A stretch of 64,000 nt of DNA from Amphirosellinia nigrospora (Eukaryota > Ascomycota > Sordariomycetes > Xylariales > Xylariaceae), in NCBI GenBank assembly GCA_004123355.1, contig SCHM01000002.1, positions 3,162,001-3,226,000 on the forward strand, given 5' to 3'. The notes below the pieces were generated by a model that was not told the origin of the DNA, ran no database searches, and saw only the letters and a program-made list of their open reading frames with translations. Each line of letters begins with the position of its first letter. Positions within the stretch are counted from its first letter, which is position 1. Below are positions 47,162 through 59,409 of the stretch, piece by piece. Made by a program: the position numbers and the translations under genes.

Positions 47162-50100
47162 TACACAACACCACTTTGACTTGCTATTGGCGTATCAATA
47201 GCCATCTGCAGTTGCATATTGACTCTAGCGAGTTGATGCCCAATTCTGGGCGTTGGGGTGACTGTACGAGTACTGGTTGGTGGGCATTCTTCGTCCTGGG
47301 TGAGAGAAGGATACATCGGAATATCCCTTAAATGATCTAGACGGTTCGATACAACGGCGTAACAAGATCGCTCTTCGGTATATGTCTTCGTGGTATATTT
47401 CCATTCATGGCTTACTGTCAACATGCCGACGGCACTAGAGATATCGTACGTTGCACAATGCAAGATTGGTGTTAATGAGATACTGATCGCGCGCCATTCC
47501 TCCAGGGCTTTGGCTTCGTAACCGCTGGTGAGTTTGTCTCAGGACTTGGTATTCGACTACGAGCACTAACGACTCATAATTTTGCGAGCCGTACCTAGAG
47601 CCGGCTCTCACTCATCTACATTGGACCGGCCTTACTAGTTTAACGGTCTCATCAGAGAGTCATAGGGCGAAGTCGGCGATATTTCCAATATGTTACAGTG
47701 GCTTCACTTCAATATTCAGCGGCATGTCATTAGGCTCTAGAGGGAGTATTCAATTGTTTTTTTATATGATCTCAGTTACTTTTTGTCGATGTCCGAAGTA
47801 GATATCAAGACGTTAACCCTATCCAGTATCTTTGCAACCCAATGATATGTGCAGGAACTACGGTTCACGAAGAAGATATCCATCCTAGGACTCACTGGAC
47901 AGACTATTTGCTGCAAGCGTGATGTAACACCACACATACCTTGTGAATTTGGTGGTGTTAGCCAAAGTGCCGACGATTAGGGTCTAGAGGGGTGCTGCTT
48001 TTCGCGCTGAGAGTTGCCATGGCCGTAACCCCGAAGGGCGAATCTCAATGACGCACCTCACCACCTATTTTTCTGGACTTGAATGCAGGTTGAAATATGG
48101 TGTGATGGAGAATCTTAAGGGTAGTTAGCTGAGCTAATGTAAAGCCATTTATCAGTAACCTAAGCTTTACTAGCTGCAGGTTAAGCCGATGCTATACACT
48201 TGAAGTTTTGTCGTATATGCAGTTATGCATGCGCATGATACATAATACGCCACAATTTGCACGTATCTGCGTCTAATAGCGACCCTCGTAGTGTACAGAT
48301 GATTGCGTCTCCCGGGACCGAGGCGAGATCTCGGGATAAGCCCTGGCGTCGCACAGGGTTAGTAAGTGTACGCTCTCTCGAAACCATACGGAGATGTTCC
48401 AGGAGGGAAGGAGAGTATGGTGTAACATATTACCTGACTATCATGGCAACCTATACACCTAGGTACGCGTAATTCCCATATGAGTGATTTTAAGAGACAC
48501 AGTGAACATCGAATGTGTTGAAAGCGCTATAATACATCTTGTTCCTATACATATGCGCCCATGACAATTCTATCCCTGTCCTATGATGTTGCTGCTGCCA
48601 CTGTGTAAATATATCGTCTGTAATCACTTTTGTTCGCTGTTGGATGTAGACCTAGGTATGGTTACCCAAATCACATCCCAGAGTACAACCATGTTTTCAG
48701 TGTATGGTCCTGGAGGAATCGTTGATAAACTTGGCACTGAGATGTTCTGGATCCCCCGTAACGAGACTACTGAATCCGGTGTGTAGTAGTCTCTGGTCGT
48801 CCCTCTCCAGACCAAGATTGCCGACGAGATATGGCATGAATGCCGGCTATCCTGTGCCGCGCTGCGTTGTATTGAACTTCGCGATGACACTCCACGGAGG
48901 AGAATCGGTTACACCCTCTCTAGCTACACTGGAGGGTTTTTGCATAGAGCATCGCAGCATGTCTTGGGAGTGGAGAACCTTGCGTCTACGCGTTTTGGCG
49001 ACTATGGTAAACGATAGAGATAGTCAACATGCTAGGTCAAATGTATAGAATATTACTCCGAAATGCAATGCAGCAATCGATCCGCTTTGCAGCCGAGAAC
49101 CAGACGAGCCTTTCTTGTCTGGGGAGGAGAGCCTTGGCTGAGCATATTGTAGCCAATGCGACGAGCTCTAACGTAGGGCTCATCCGCTCGGCAACAATAC
49201 CGAGGCTTCTCGATCCATGATAAAGGATCGGAGGGTTAAGAGGTGGGATCGTGCTGATCGAATTCGTAGGTCGTCCGCTATTTTCTGCTGCGCCAAGGAT
49301 TCATTGATTTGGAAAGCATTGGACTGCAGGTGCTTAATTGTTCGGTCTACAGATATTCTACTTAGATGGATAGTGAGTGAAGCACGCCAAGGAACGATGA
49401 CGAGTTGCCTCTTTAGGGATTTGATCGTATATGTAAAAGAGAAAGCTATATCGGCGAATCTACTTGAGGCTCCAGAATAAGGCTGCGATGCCCGCGCGAC
49501 ACTGTACTCCACGACGTAGTAGCTAGACGTATGGCCACCATCTCTATGCATCAGTACAAACACAGGCTCTGGAGGAGCTTGAATGGATCTGTGTGTATAG
49601 TAGATATGCCGGAAATAGCCAATGGGAAGCCTGTATGAGGGAAGCCGGTATTCTATGGTGTAGAGTGGTATCGATGATACACGAGTATGAATACATATTA
49701 GCCCGGAATGAGAACTTCAACCTTTGTCTTTCCGTTTCTGGCAGGTTGGGAGAAGATTCGACGATGGGGCCTCATCCGAGCGAATAGTCGTGTAGAATAC
49801 GTGGAGGCTACGTTCTACAAGGTTCCACTGTCAGGTCAGATAATGTTATGCTATTCGGTAAGTTCCTCACGATGAGTACAATGGTGAATTCCTCGGTACG
49901 AACCAAACATTTGCACATCCTCAATAGCGATACTACTGTGCTGCATGTGCCAATGTTTTTCATTGAGTCTGTTGCCATCATCAAGATCTGTTATTATTCT
50001 AATGAATTTCGGTAGTGCCGCAAGGGTGTGAAGTAAGTATAGAGATCAGAGGGACGATGCGAACCGCCGATCCACGTAAGCTGTGACAAAAAGCTTTACA

Positions 50101-51703
50101 CTGTTAACACCGCCTCCACTACGACGAGTGAGCCGAATAAGAGCATAGCTTATTGGACACCGACTCTGGAGAGTTAAAAGTTACAAGTATCCAGCAGTGT
50201 TAGATTATCACTTCGCTTCATCTGCAGACAGACAGAGCCGCAGCTATACACCATCCGTCCAAACCGATGAATCACGTCACTTTGTTTCAATTATCAAGGT
50301 GACCTGTCTCATATGGGTGATTGATGCCGAGTGCATAGGATGGAAATGAGTCTCATTACAAAACAGTGAAGCGACTAGTTGTACACCTGGGGCCGTCTGT
50401 CTGTAGCTGCATCGGTTGGCCTGGCTTTCATCGGCCTTGTCTTGCACCTCATTGATGAACCAGCTTGGAGTTTTTGTCGTGCGGAATTTTTGGGATTAGT
50501 ACGTAATAGCAAGCAAGGAGGCTCTCTCGGTTCAGTGCCCGAATGGTCGTACTTAATGTGGTAGCGACGGTTGCATTTGCGACCCGTTCTTTTTCGAGAA
50601 ATTTTTTTTAGAATCGCACCACTGCGATCTGAGCCGCCCGGCATCGAAGCGGCTTGTAACGGCGGTGTTGGATTTATAGCAAATCGAGAAGGTCGTCGCG
50701 ATATTTTCGAGGCTCTACGCTACGCCGGATGTACCTTGCATAGCTAGTGCGCGGAAAAGTGGCCAGATGGACTAGTTATTTTTTTTTCTATGCGCAACAC
50801 GTAAATGGAAATTTGAGATGCCAACATTGTCCTCACGGCCAGATCATGTTAGATGCGTTGTAAGTCGCCAAGACAGGCTGTCACGTGGATCATGAGGTCT
50901 TGCATCTTTCATGTACAGTATTGTAGATTGGAACAGTGTATACCATGTCTCAGACAGCAAAGGCGACGGCAAATATTGGGCAGGAACAGTAACAGACTAT
51001 TTGTCGTGTTGGGCCTCAGCTGGTTCGATCACACTGCCAGCGAATCCGTCTGACAAGGTGCCTGGCTAGCGGACGACAACGCCTCGGAAGAGCCACGATC
51101 GGTCATCGTCGTTTTCCATGCATGGGCAAGCATGGGGATAGGAAGAGCATGCCGGAAGCCAGCCGGCTCGGTCTACCTTACACTACTGAATGCTATGTGA
51201 ATAACCTGTGAGTTGCTACTATAGTAGGTCGCATGCCTTGCTTCCTGCCGAGATGGGATAGGAGCGCGCCGTCTTATAGTGTAGACGATAAATCATACGA
51301 ATGCCGAGGCGAGATCGGCATGTTCATCGCTTAGCTGTTGGGTTGAGACATGACAATACCGTTTTAGTCAGTCAGTGTCACGGGGCGATGGGATTTCTGC
51401 TCTCGGCCAGGCCGGTCAACGATACGATCTAAATTGGTCATGCTATTTAGGTTGATGTTTCGACAATTTTTCGATAAAAAATAAATCGTATAACAGTAGT
51501 TTGTTGGCTATCTGAGCATCGAACAACTGGACACGTTACCAGCAATAAACAGAAAACAAAACAAAAAATACATTGACTGTGTGGTAGACAGGTTTCCTGT
51601 AATACTGCACCGCAACCTGCATGAAAGCAAATAAGCGATTTCTATTGGGCTACCGGCATGACCGGCTGGTGGGACGAGACTCCACAGAGATGCACATGGA
51701 AAA

Positions 51704-51741
51704 ATTCCAGAAGGCTTCTAGAAAAGTTCTAGAAAATTTCC
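51704..51741. promoter_or_regulatory. heat-shock-element-like cluster
   Basis: Six alternating TTC and GAA blocks: TTCC-AGAAG, CTTCT-AGAAA and GTTCT-AGAAA, then TTTCC. They are in near-5-bp register but with extra single bases between pairs. Hsf1 binds inverted nGAAn repeats. No heat-shock gene is visible next to it, so it may be chance. Confidence 0.3.
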
Positions 51742-53614
51742 GCGTCGACGCCGAGCGAGCGAAACAGGGGCAAGTGGATCCGAGAGCCTCTTGGAGCCCG
51801 TCATATTGCGTACAAAGTTGTAAGTACCGAGTACGTTTTCGTTCAAGGATCAAGGGGGGCCTGCAAGGCCTAACAAAGCCTGGCGACCCAACACCACCGA
51901 TTAACGACAAGTAGATATAGCTCGTCGTCAGCGACACCACTAACACTCGACTTGTTGTTGCGATGCTTGGCTGGACGAGATCCTTTGCACGATTGGCTGG
52001 CTTGCGGATGGAATGGACGGTAAAGTCTTTCTAGAGCGCGTGACGAACGTTGTTAGTGGGCATCTTGTCAGCACTGTTCCTTCGCGCTGGCGATGCCCGT
52101 TGCTCGAATCGGCATCGTCGTGATGCCTATTTTGCCACAACCTACAGGATACCTCAGCAATCTCGAGGAACCAGCTGACCTGACCATGGCGCGGCCTCTC
52201 GCCACAGAATGAAGGACGTTTTGCGTGGATGGGTATACCTATCGTGAAGCTCACCGGCTCCAGCTCAGAGCTGAATGATGCTGTTTCAGACAAGGCGTGT
52301 GCGAGGCGACACAGGCATTAGTGTACAGCAGTAGGTAGTTCGGCACTAGAAAACCCAGCTGCGAAGTAGGCGATACGCTACACTGGATAGTGCAGCAGCT
52401 AGCCGGTCTCGCCAAGGTTACAGCACTTACACAGGAACTGGATGCGACCGTTTGTCAAGATGGCGTGAGATTGGAGCCACATTCAACCAGGAGGGCGACG
52501 GGAACAATACGGCAGCAAGTCTTGCCACCAAGCTGTTCTTATGCCAATACGATTACATACATCAGGCAGTATTCTTTATGTAGGTCGCATGGCATATGCT
52601 GGAACCACCTACCAATAGAACGGGTGACAACGTGGCAGGGAACGAATGAGCCGACCAATTTAATTATTTTACATGTTGCCAGGAGGGGCTATTCCCAAAC
52701 TTCCTGGCCTCTGCATAGGGTGGCATATTTCCGGCTGAAACAGTTTCTGGGCTATGGTATCATCATACACTGACTGCTCTGCCCCTCGGGAGGTGCTGCA
52801 CCGTTGATCTTAACTGGCTTGAGGGAGTCCTCTGGTGTGTGCTCACACAGCGTCGATGTTGGGGTAACATGTGCATGTGGGCGAGTAGTATTCCCGCGCT
52901 CGCCGTCCTCGCGGTTCCCCAATATTCGTGCTGCTTAATGATGCAAAAACGTGTATGAAATGGTGGCATGGCTTGTATGGCCGGGCATTGCATGTGGAAA
53001 TGAGCAGCGCCAACTGCCGCCCTGATCCTCTCTCTCTCACGCAGTGAGATCTGCAAACCACAATCCGTAGCTGAAGTAGCCTTTTCTCTGCTGTCAGTTG
53101 ATAAACATGCTTATATGATATAGTAGTAGTGTACTGCGCTTACCATAAATGCTGTTCTGGTGTACCGGCAACGGACCTCGTTGTTTCTCTACCGACGACG
53201 ATAATGTGAATAAAGTTAGCTGTACCATAGCCACCGCATCTTTGGTTGTTTACTCTCCAAAAACGATGGTTCTTGCTGGGCAAGATTGACCGCTTCCATC
53301 TTTGATTCGTGGCGTTTGTCTCACATTTAGTTTCCTGGCCAGTTAGTGGTGTGTATGTGTTTTGTACTCATCCCGTAGCATTGAAATGCCCGTGAGCCAA
53401 GGTGCTCGAGACAACGAGGGTGGGTTTTGCTTGCATCTTTTTTTCTGGGCGCATGTCACTCTTCATTTTGTTTCATCTGCTGCTTAGGTAATGCTCGACG
53501 TCTCCTCTGCCGTGTCTGTGCCGTGGATATCATATCATCTTTCATACCTGTCTACGTACTTATACTATGTAGTATGACCACACACATTCTCACAGCCCAC
53601 TGTGGAACTGTGAT

Positions 53615-53652
53615 GGTGGATGAGGTGGATGAGGTGGATGAGGTGGAGGTGG
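53615..53652. repeat. GGTGGATGA microsatellite
   Basis: Three exact copies of GGTGGATGA followed by GGTGGAGGTGG. In one frame it encodes a short Asp/Glu/Val repeat, but I do not see a real gene around it. Confidence 0.7.
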
Positions 53653-56473
53653 TTCTCAGTCCTGTCGATGGCGTCTACATAGTACATAGTCCTGTACATA
53701 GTACTATACCGCTTCCACCTACCGTAGCCTCTCATAGCGCACTGCGTAGTAGCATTCTATCAACATTCTTCCATAATCCATCGCCGCTTTACGGCTCTCC
53801 CGGACCAGGGGCTCCATTCGGTTCCCACCACGACCCGTCCACTAATGCTTTGTGTGGCAAGCGATCTTCATATGATGCAGTTGCCTCTCGTCTGATTGGC
53901 CTCCGATAGCGTTCTAGCGTCCTTCTAGAGTTGCGCCACTTTAATGGATGGGTTGGTTGCACGGCTTAACCATGTCTGCCCAGTTTCTGCTAATAGGTCT
54001 GAATAGGTTAGGTCCCAAAAGGCTACAAATCAGCGTCAGTCGTGGTGGCTAAAAGTACCATGCTACCTTCATTTGTGTATACCGCACCGTAAGTTTTCTC
54101 TACGCGGTACTGTCGCTGGCTCTCTTCTTTTTCTCTTCCTGAAAATCCGTCGCTATGGGCACTTTATAAATCAATGATGCCCTAACTCGAGGATAAGTAG
54201 TACTGCCGTCTCGGCTGGGAAGTTCCACAGACACACACTACTGAATAGGACTGCTTTATTACAAACAACATGATGAACAACGACATGTGGGTAGTCCCGT
54301 GCAGTCCGAACCCTTGCCTATATCTCAACAAATAATAGTTCTTGTTCTGTGTAAGTTGTTTCCTTTTTATGCTGGGCTGGTGGTGGTGGTATCATTGGAT
54401 GTTGGTTAATACAGCGTTGGGGTGGATAAACGGACAGTCGATTGCATGGCTCCCGATGTATCGTACGAATAGCACAATGTGGTCACGCGATGCCCTCTTT
54501 TGGCTAGGACGAATGCTACTCTTGTACATGCAGTACTGTTTGAGGTTTGCATTCAACACCTGCTATGACGAATATCGGATGATTGGTAGATATGTCTATA
54601 GTGTAGGACATAAGTGGCTTAATTAACTGCGTACCGAGTCGGTCGGTTCCGACAAAATCGAAAATCATTCTTCTGCCCATACTAGTCTTTTCTTTCTTTT
54701 TTGCCCGCCTGGACTAAAACAACACAATTGAAATACATACATCGCGGTCGGAGAGTCTGCCCAACGGTACACTGTACACCGGCATGATGCTTGACTGAAG
54801 AAGAAGGACGAGCGTGGGGCATCTGATTGGCGTGTCCTGTTATTGGGTGGCATGGAATAGATGGAGCCTGGACAGGGCGTCGACAGGGCATGATCACCCC
54901 TTTCGCCCCTGGGCTTGGACTGGGTTCTGACTGGCAGCCATCGGGTTTTCACTGGGTCGGGATCTCCCCTTCCAATCTCGTACATCCGGGCCATGCGCCG
55001 GTGCTGAGGTACACTACCTAAGACAGACCTAAGGACCTAAGATACCTACGCTAGCACGCATCCATCGGTGGGTAACACGCAGCCAGCAGCAAGCAGCACG
55101 TACTGTGCCTAGCCTGACGCATGGACCGCCCCCTCCGTCGGGAATAAGTAGACGGTACTTGTTCTGCTCGGCCATACCATGCAGATCCCCTGTCTGGTAC
55201 CGCCGTACATCACTACACTACCACTGCGCTCGGTTCATTACGCTATTATATGTAGGATTCCTCGCAAGGTCGTTCCCAGCTACTTACACTATCAACTCTC
55301 TTCACCATCTCGTTAGCCCCCTTGGAATTTGTGGACGCGAGCTTGGCCCTATTGTTAATATCTATTGTTAGTCACTGCCACTTCCGTTTCTATCCGGGTC
55401 GCCATTATTAGTACTGTTCTTCTCGTCGTCGGTCGGCCTTGGATTCTGGTGTGACGACGGAAAACAACGAACGACTGAGGAAGGGACAGCAGAAAAGCGA
55501 ACAACCCTGAAGACATCTGATTACGAGGCATTGATGAAGAAGCGCGGTTAGTGTAGTCCAGCATCTGGGATCGTCGCCGTGTGTTTTTTTTTACACAGTT
55601 CACCGGATTACTCCCACTTCTCGTGGTGCAACGATTGTGCAACGACGGCACGACACAACAACGATACCGGACACGACGTCTAGGCAGCTTTCCCATGACG
55701 CTCGTTTTCCTCGGCTGGTGATTACTTGTTGCCCTCCCGCTGTAATCTTTTGGTGTTCCGTTACAACGCATTAGACATTACCGTCTCGCGCAGCCTGTGT
55801 GCTCGCACCCGGCCGGTTTGTTTAGGAATCCCGATGGTGGTTGGCGAAGTATCAGGATCCTGATATCAGTGCCCGCTACCGGTGCAGTCTTTCCGGAGAA
55901 GCTGGTGCTTGTCAAATCACTAGCTTCGATTCGAAGGGAAATAAACTCTATTCGCCCGTCTACAGGTTCCCGAAACTCTATCGTCGTCGGGGCTACGTCA
56001 ACTTGTGATCACCATTACTGCACATTGGCTGGTAGTCAATCACCTGTCGGCTAACCTCAGTTCGCTCAGCTCAGTTGCCCGTGAGGCGCTTCGATCCATA
56101 CCAACGGTATCTCCGTTGACATCGGCCTTCAGCAGATATCTAACGAATCGCATTATCGATCCAGCTGCTAGGCCTGGGATCACTACACATGCAACTATCC
56201 GCCACTGAAGTCCCGTGATTGGTCACGAACCCGTCTCCGTCTTCTGTATCTAAGGCTAGCCGGCGGCAGTGTATGAAGAAGCTCTAGCTCTCATTTCGTC
56301 TCCTGCGCTGAACAAACTTATTCAGCTAGGGAAATACCCATTTGCTACGTTGCGCATGATCTCGACGCTCGCTTGATTTCGACGGTCAGGCTGCAGCTCA
56401 GGCCCAGCTTGTTTCTTATTGCGAGGTTAGGCGTATTGTGGTACTGCATCCTTTTTCGATACCTTGGAGAATA

Positions 56474-58231
56474 ATGGGCAAAGTCAGATATCGACGAAGC
56501 TCCCTAGTCTACCGTACCCCGTTCTCTAGGGAATTCACACCACCCTCGTCGGATTTAGAAGATTGGGACGCGGAAACCGTCATGGACCCATCGTCGCGGC
56601 CAACGAGTTGGGCCATCCCGCGAACGGGTTCTCCATTCCTCAACCCACCAACCCTGGACGACATCCTCTCGAATACAGCACCACAGCCATGGACCCTTAC
56701 AGCGTTCATGGCCTACTTATCGCAAAACCATTGTCTGGAAACCTTGGAATTCATTATGGACGCTGCTCGCTACAGGGCTACACACCTGCAGATAATGCAA
56801 GGGCAGGCTTATCTCGGAACAGAGCATATTTGCGGACTATGGGACAAGATTATCAGGGGATATATCTTACCTGGGGCGCCACGCGAGGTCAATATTCCTG
56901 CTCCTGTTCGCGATCGACTGCTAGGCCTAACCTATACGGCATCGACACCACCCGAACCAGCAGAACTAGATGAAGCGGCTGGTATTGTCCGAGAGCTTAT
57001 GAATGACTCGGTGCTGGTCCCCTTTTTGGAGTCGGTTGTGCCCGTGACGGTTGAGGCTCATGTTGAAGAAGAAATAAAAGCTCGACAGGAACGCACGCGT
57101 TTACGAATTCCTAAAGACGTTGGCTCTTCCGAGGACATCAGCCAATCCCCCATAGCTACGATATTACCACTCTTCGGCAAGGGACGTGCCACTAGTCGGT
57201 CCAACTCGGGCTCAAGTGATTCACACGATATCGAAATGACTGATGACAGTACGAGTCCGAGTTCAACTCCCTCAGCCGAACCCATGACTCCGCCCACAAC
57301 CCCACCTACTTCGGACTTCTCTTTCAACGCCTCGCCTAAAGCTCTACAACGTGCACTCTCTGGAACAAGCTGGAAAAAGGTTGGCGCAAAACTTGGGTTG
57401 GGAAGGAAGAGTAAGTCGCGCTCAAACTCACCAACGGTGAGCGCGCCATCCTCCCATCCGGGACAATCCACCCACCCTCGTCCCAATCAGAACAACCAAA
57501 CTTCGTTATAGGGATTACAGGTCACACCATCTCATACATTATCTGTTTCTCCAGCACGTGATAGTTGCCAGACTATCGACTGCCTTGATATCTGGGAAGA
57601 TCCTCATCCAGGTGAGCGGATTCTGGTTTCTACGAATCCTCTCACGGGATCACACATCTATCCCAATATCCCGGGCGAAACTGAAAATGTTATGAGCGGT
57701 GTGGCCGCAAAATTCCGAGGCATGTATCCTACGAATTCATATCTTGTCAAGAGAAACATACGCTTGCGACAGCGTGCTGTGCTTAGATCTTGTCAAATAT
57801 CGGAGAGTTCTGGGCCGAAGACGGAAAGTATTGTCTGTTCGCAGACTGATAAAATGGCGATCTCGGCGACTATTGCGCCTATTCGATATTTACCCAGTCC
57901 CGAGACCCTCGGGCCCCTTGAAATAGACACCGATACCGAAACGACTCTCAGCACCGAGACAGGCACTGATTCCGACGAAACTTGGTCTAATTTAACGAAG
58001 ATGTCGAGAAAATCAAGTTGTCTGGCTGATTTGTCGAATTTTCTTGGCCTATCACAATCCGATGACGAGGGTGATTCTACCATCATGCAGCTTGATACGC
58101 GCACTCTAACTCGTGAGAGCTCGTGTGACGCGGACTCGTACGGTTGGGAGAGCTCGTATGATCGCCAACTGGATTGTGGGAATGCAAGTCCTGCTCAAAG
58201 TTGTTCCGGACTTGGATACTACCAGGCATAA
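56474..58231 (+). CDS. RGS-domain protein (Rgs2/RgsA-like)
   Basis: A GTPase-activating protein for heterotrimeric G-alpha subunits. The start is MGKVRYRRSS. The RGS domain occupies roughly residues 50-190: PPTLDDILSNTAPQPWTLTA, FMAYLSQNHCLETLEFIMDA, LWDKIIRGYILPGAPREVNI and ELMNDSVLVPFLESVVP. A Ser/Thr/Pro-rich tail with the basic KLGLGRKSKSRS follows. Two ends are possible. Reading through, the frame stops at TAG 57509-57511 (346 residues). Splicing 57437-57520 (GTGAGC..TTACAG, 84 nt, phase 0) removes that stop and joins a further 236 in-frame codons to 58231, about 557 residues. The added tail is acidic and Ser/Thr-rich. The N-terminal RGS placement resembles A. nidulans RgsA. No frame breaks are seen. 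Confidence 0.9.
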
Positions 58232-59409
58232 TGGACACGCAAGGCTGCATTCTCACACATTGTGGTCTCAGGTCATCTTCAAATTCTTGATGATTGCAAG
58301 TCCCTTCTTATTGGAAATACAAAGTCATCTATTGTTTCATATATCATCTTACCGCCCCGTACTCTTTTTTAAAATGGGAGCATTGCATATACTGGGCGAG
58401 CCAATTCCCACTCATATACCGGCGTTACACCGTCTTTCAGGGAAAAGCCACGGATGGCTCGGTGGCTGGGGATTCCTTGGGAGAAGGGTTCAGGGGCAAG
58501 GAAAGGGGGAAGCATCAAAAAAGCATATACAACATAGACTGGGTGGTGGCATTCTTCGATTACCGCGGGATTCCTTTTTGAGCGCGGCGTTTTAAGGGGA
58601 TTGGTCACGACATATAAGCCAGCTCCAAGTAGATCGTTTTTTTTTTTTCTACTTCTGTTGGATTATTATTTTCTGGCTTAAAGTAGCGGATTCCGCACCT
58701 ACGAGATAACGTCGGCTATGGCATATGGTTGTTGAAGAGACTAACCAGGATTCTTTTTTTATGTGTCAATTTTGACGTCCAGAGTTCGTTGTATATAGTT
58801 GTCTAGCATGGCTACACCTTCGTGTACGCCGATAATACCCACTTAGCTCTTCTATACTCTATTCCGATTGATTGTGTATGTATTGAGTTCGCACCCAGGT
58901 GAATTTTTGGTCAACTCGACTATTAATTTTTTGTTGGATTATAAGATTACAGTGTGTTAAAAGTGTTGATTGACTTGTCATTTGAGTCAAGGTACCACCA
59001 GTTGCGTTGTCGGCTTATTGACGAGGTATGTGTGATGCTTAAGAGCAGGAATAATCCTTGGCAATGAAATTAGATTCTATAACCATCTTTCTAACCAGAT
59101 TCCGCGCCGGCACCCTTCATAGTGGTACCAAGGTATGTGTCAAAGGAAAGGGACAAATTACATTTTATGTACAGTATTTCTCATCCGCCCACCTGTCCAT
59201 GTATGCTATACAGGCAAGCAAGCCTTGTCAAGGTCGGTTTCCCCTGGCTAATGAATATATGGGCAAGATTTTTTGGCCGCTGGCTTCCTCCACGGCGGTG
59301 ACGCTATCTTCTATTCATTCAAATCGGAGTAAGGAAGTTCGCCACTCTATCGAGGGGACACAGTGGTAAGAGTTAGGTGAGTCGGGGGAGCATGAGCACC
59401 TCGCTTCAT
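58232..59409. other. convergent intergenic region
   Basis: This lies between the 3' ends of the RGS and GUT2 genes. It is T-rich, with T runs at 58638-58647 and 58754-58760. No gene is recognised. Confidence 0.5.

Larger units (their letters stand above)
44798..56473. other. gene-poor stretch of nearly 12 kb
   Basis: No recognisable protein domain, tRNA or complete element was found between the membrane-protein gene and the RGS gene. Open frames (for example 45750-46097, 49180-49563 and 53427-53909) are of chance length and show no family. The stretch contains the hairpin at 47130-47161, the HSE-like cluster at 51704-51741 and the GGTGGATGA repeat at 53615-53652. The last ~3 kb is pyrimidine-rich in places and could be a long promoter/leader for the RGS gene. 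Confidence 0.45.

Noticed and set aside
53427-53909. 160-codon open frame with a hydrophobic start and DEVDEV repeat
   Set aside because: It begins at a non-ATG codon, owes part of its length to a microsatellite, and matches no family; length is within chance for this window.
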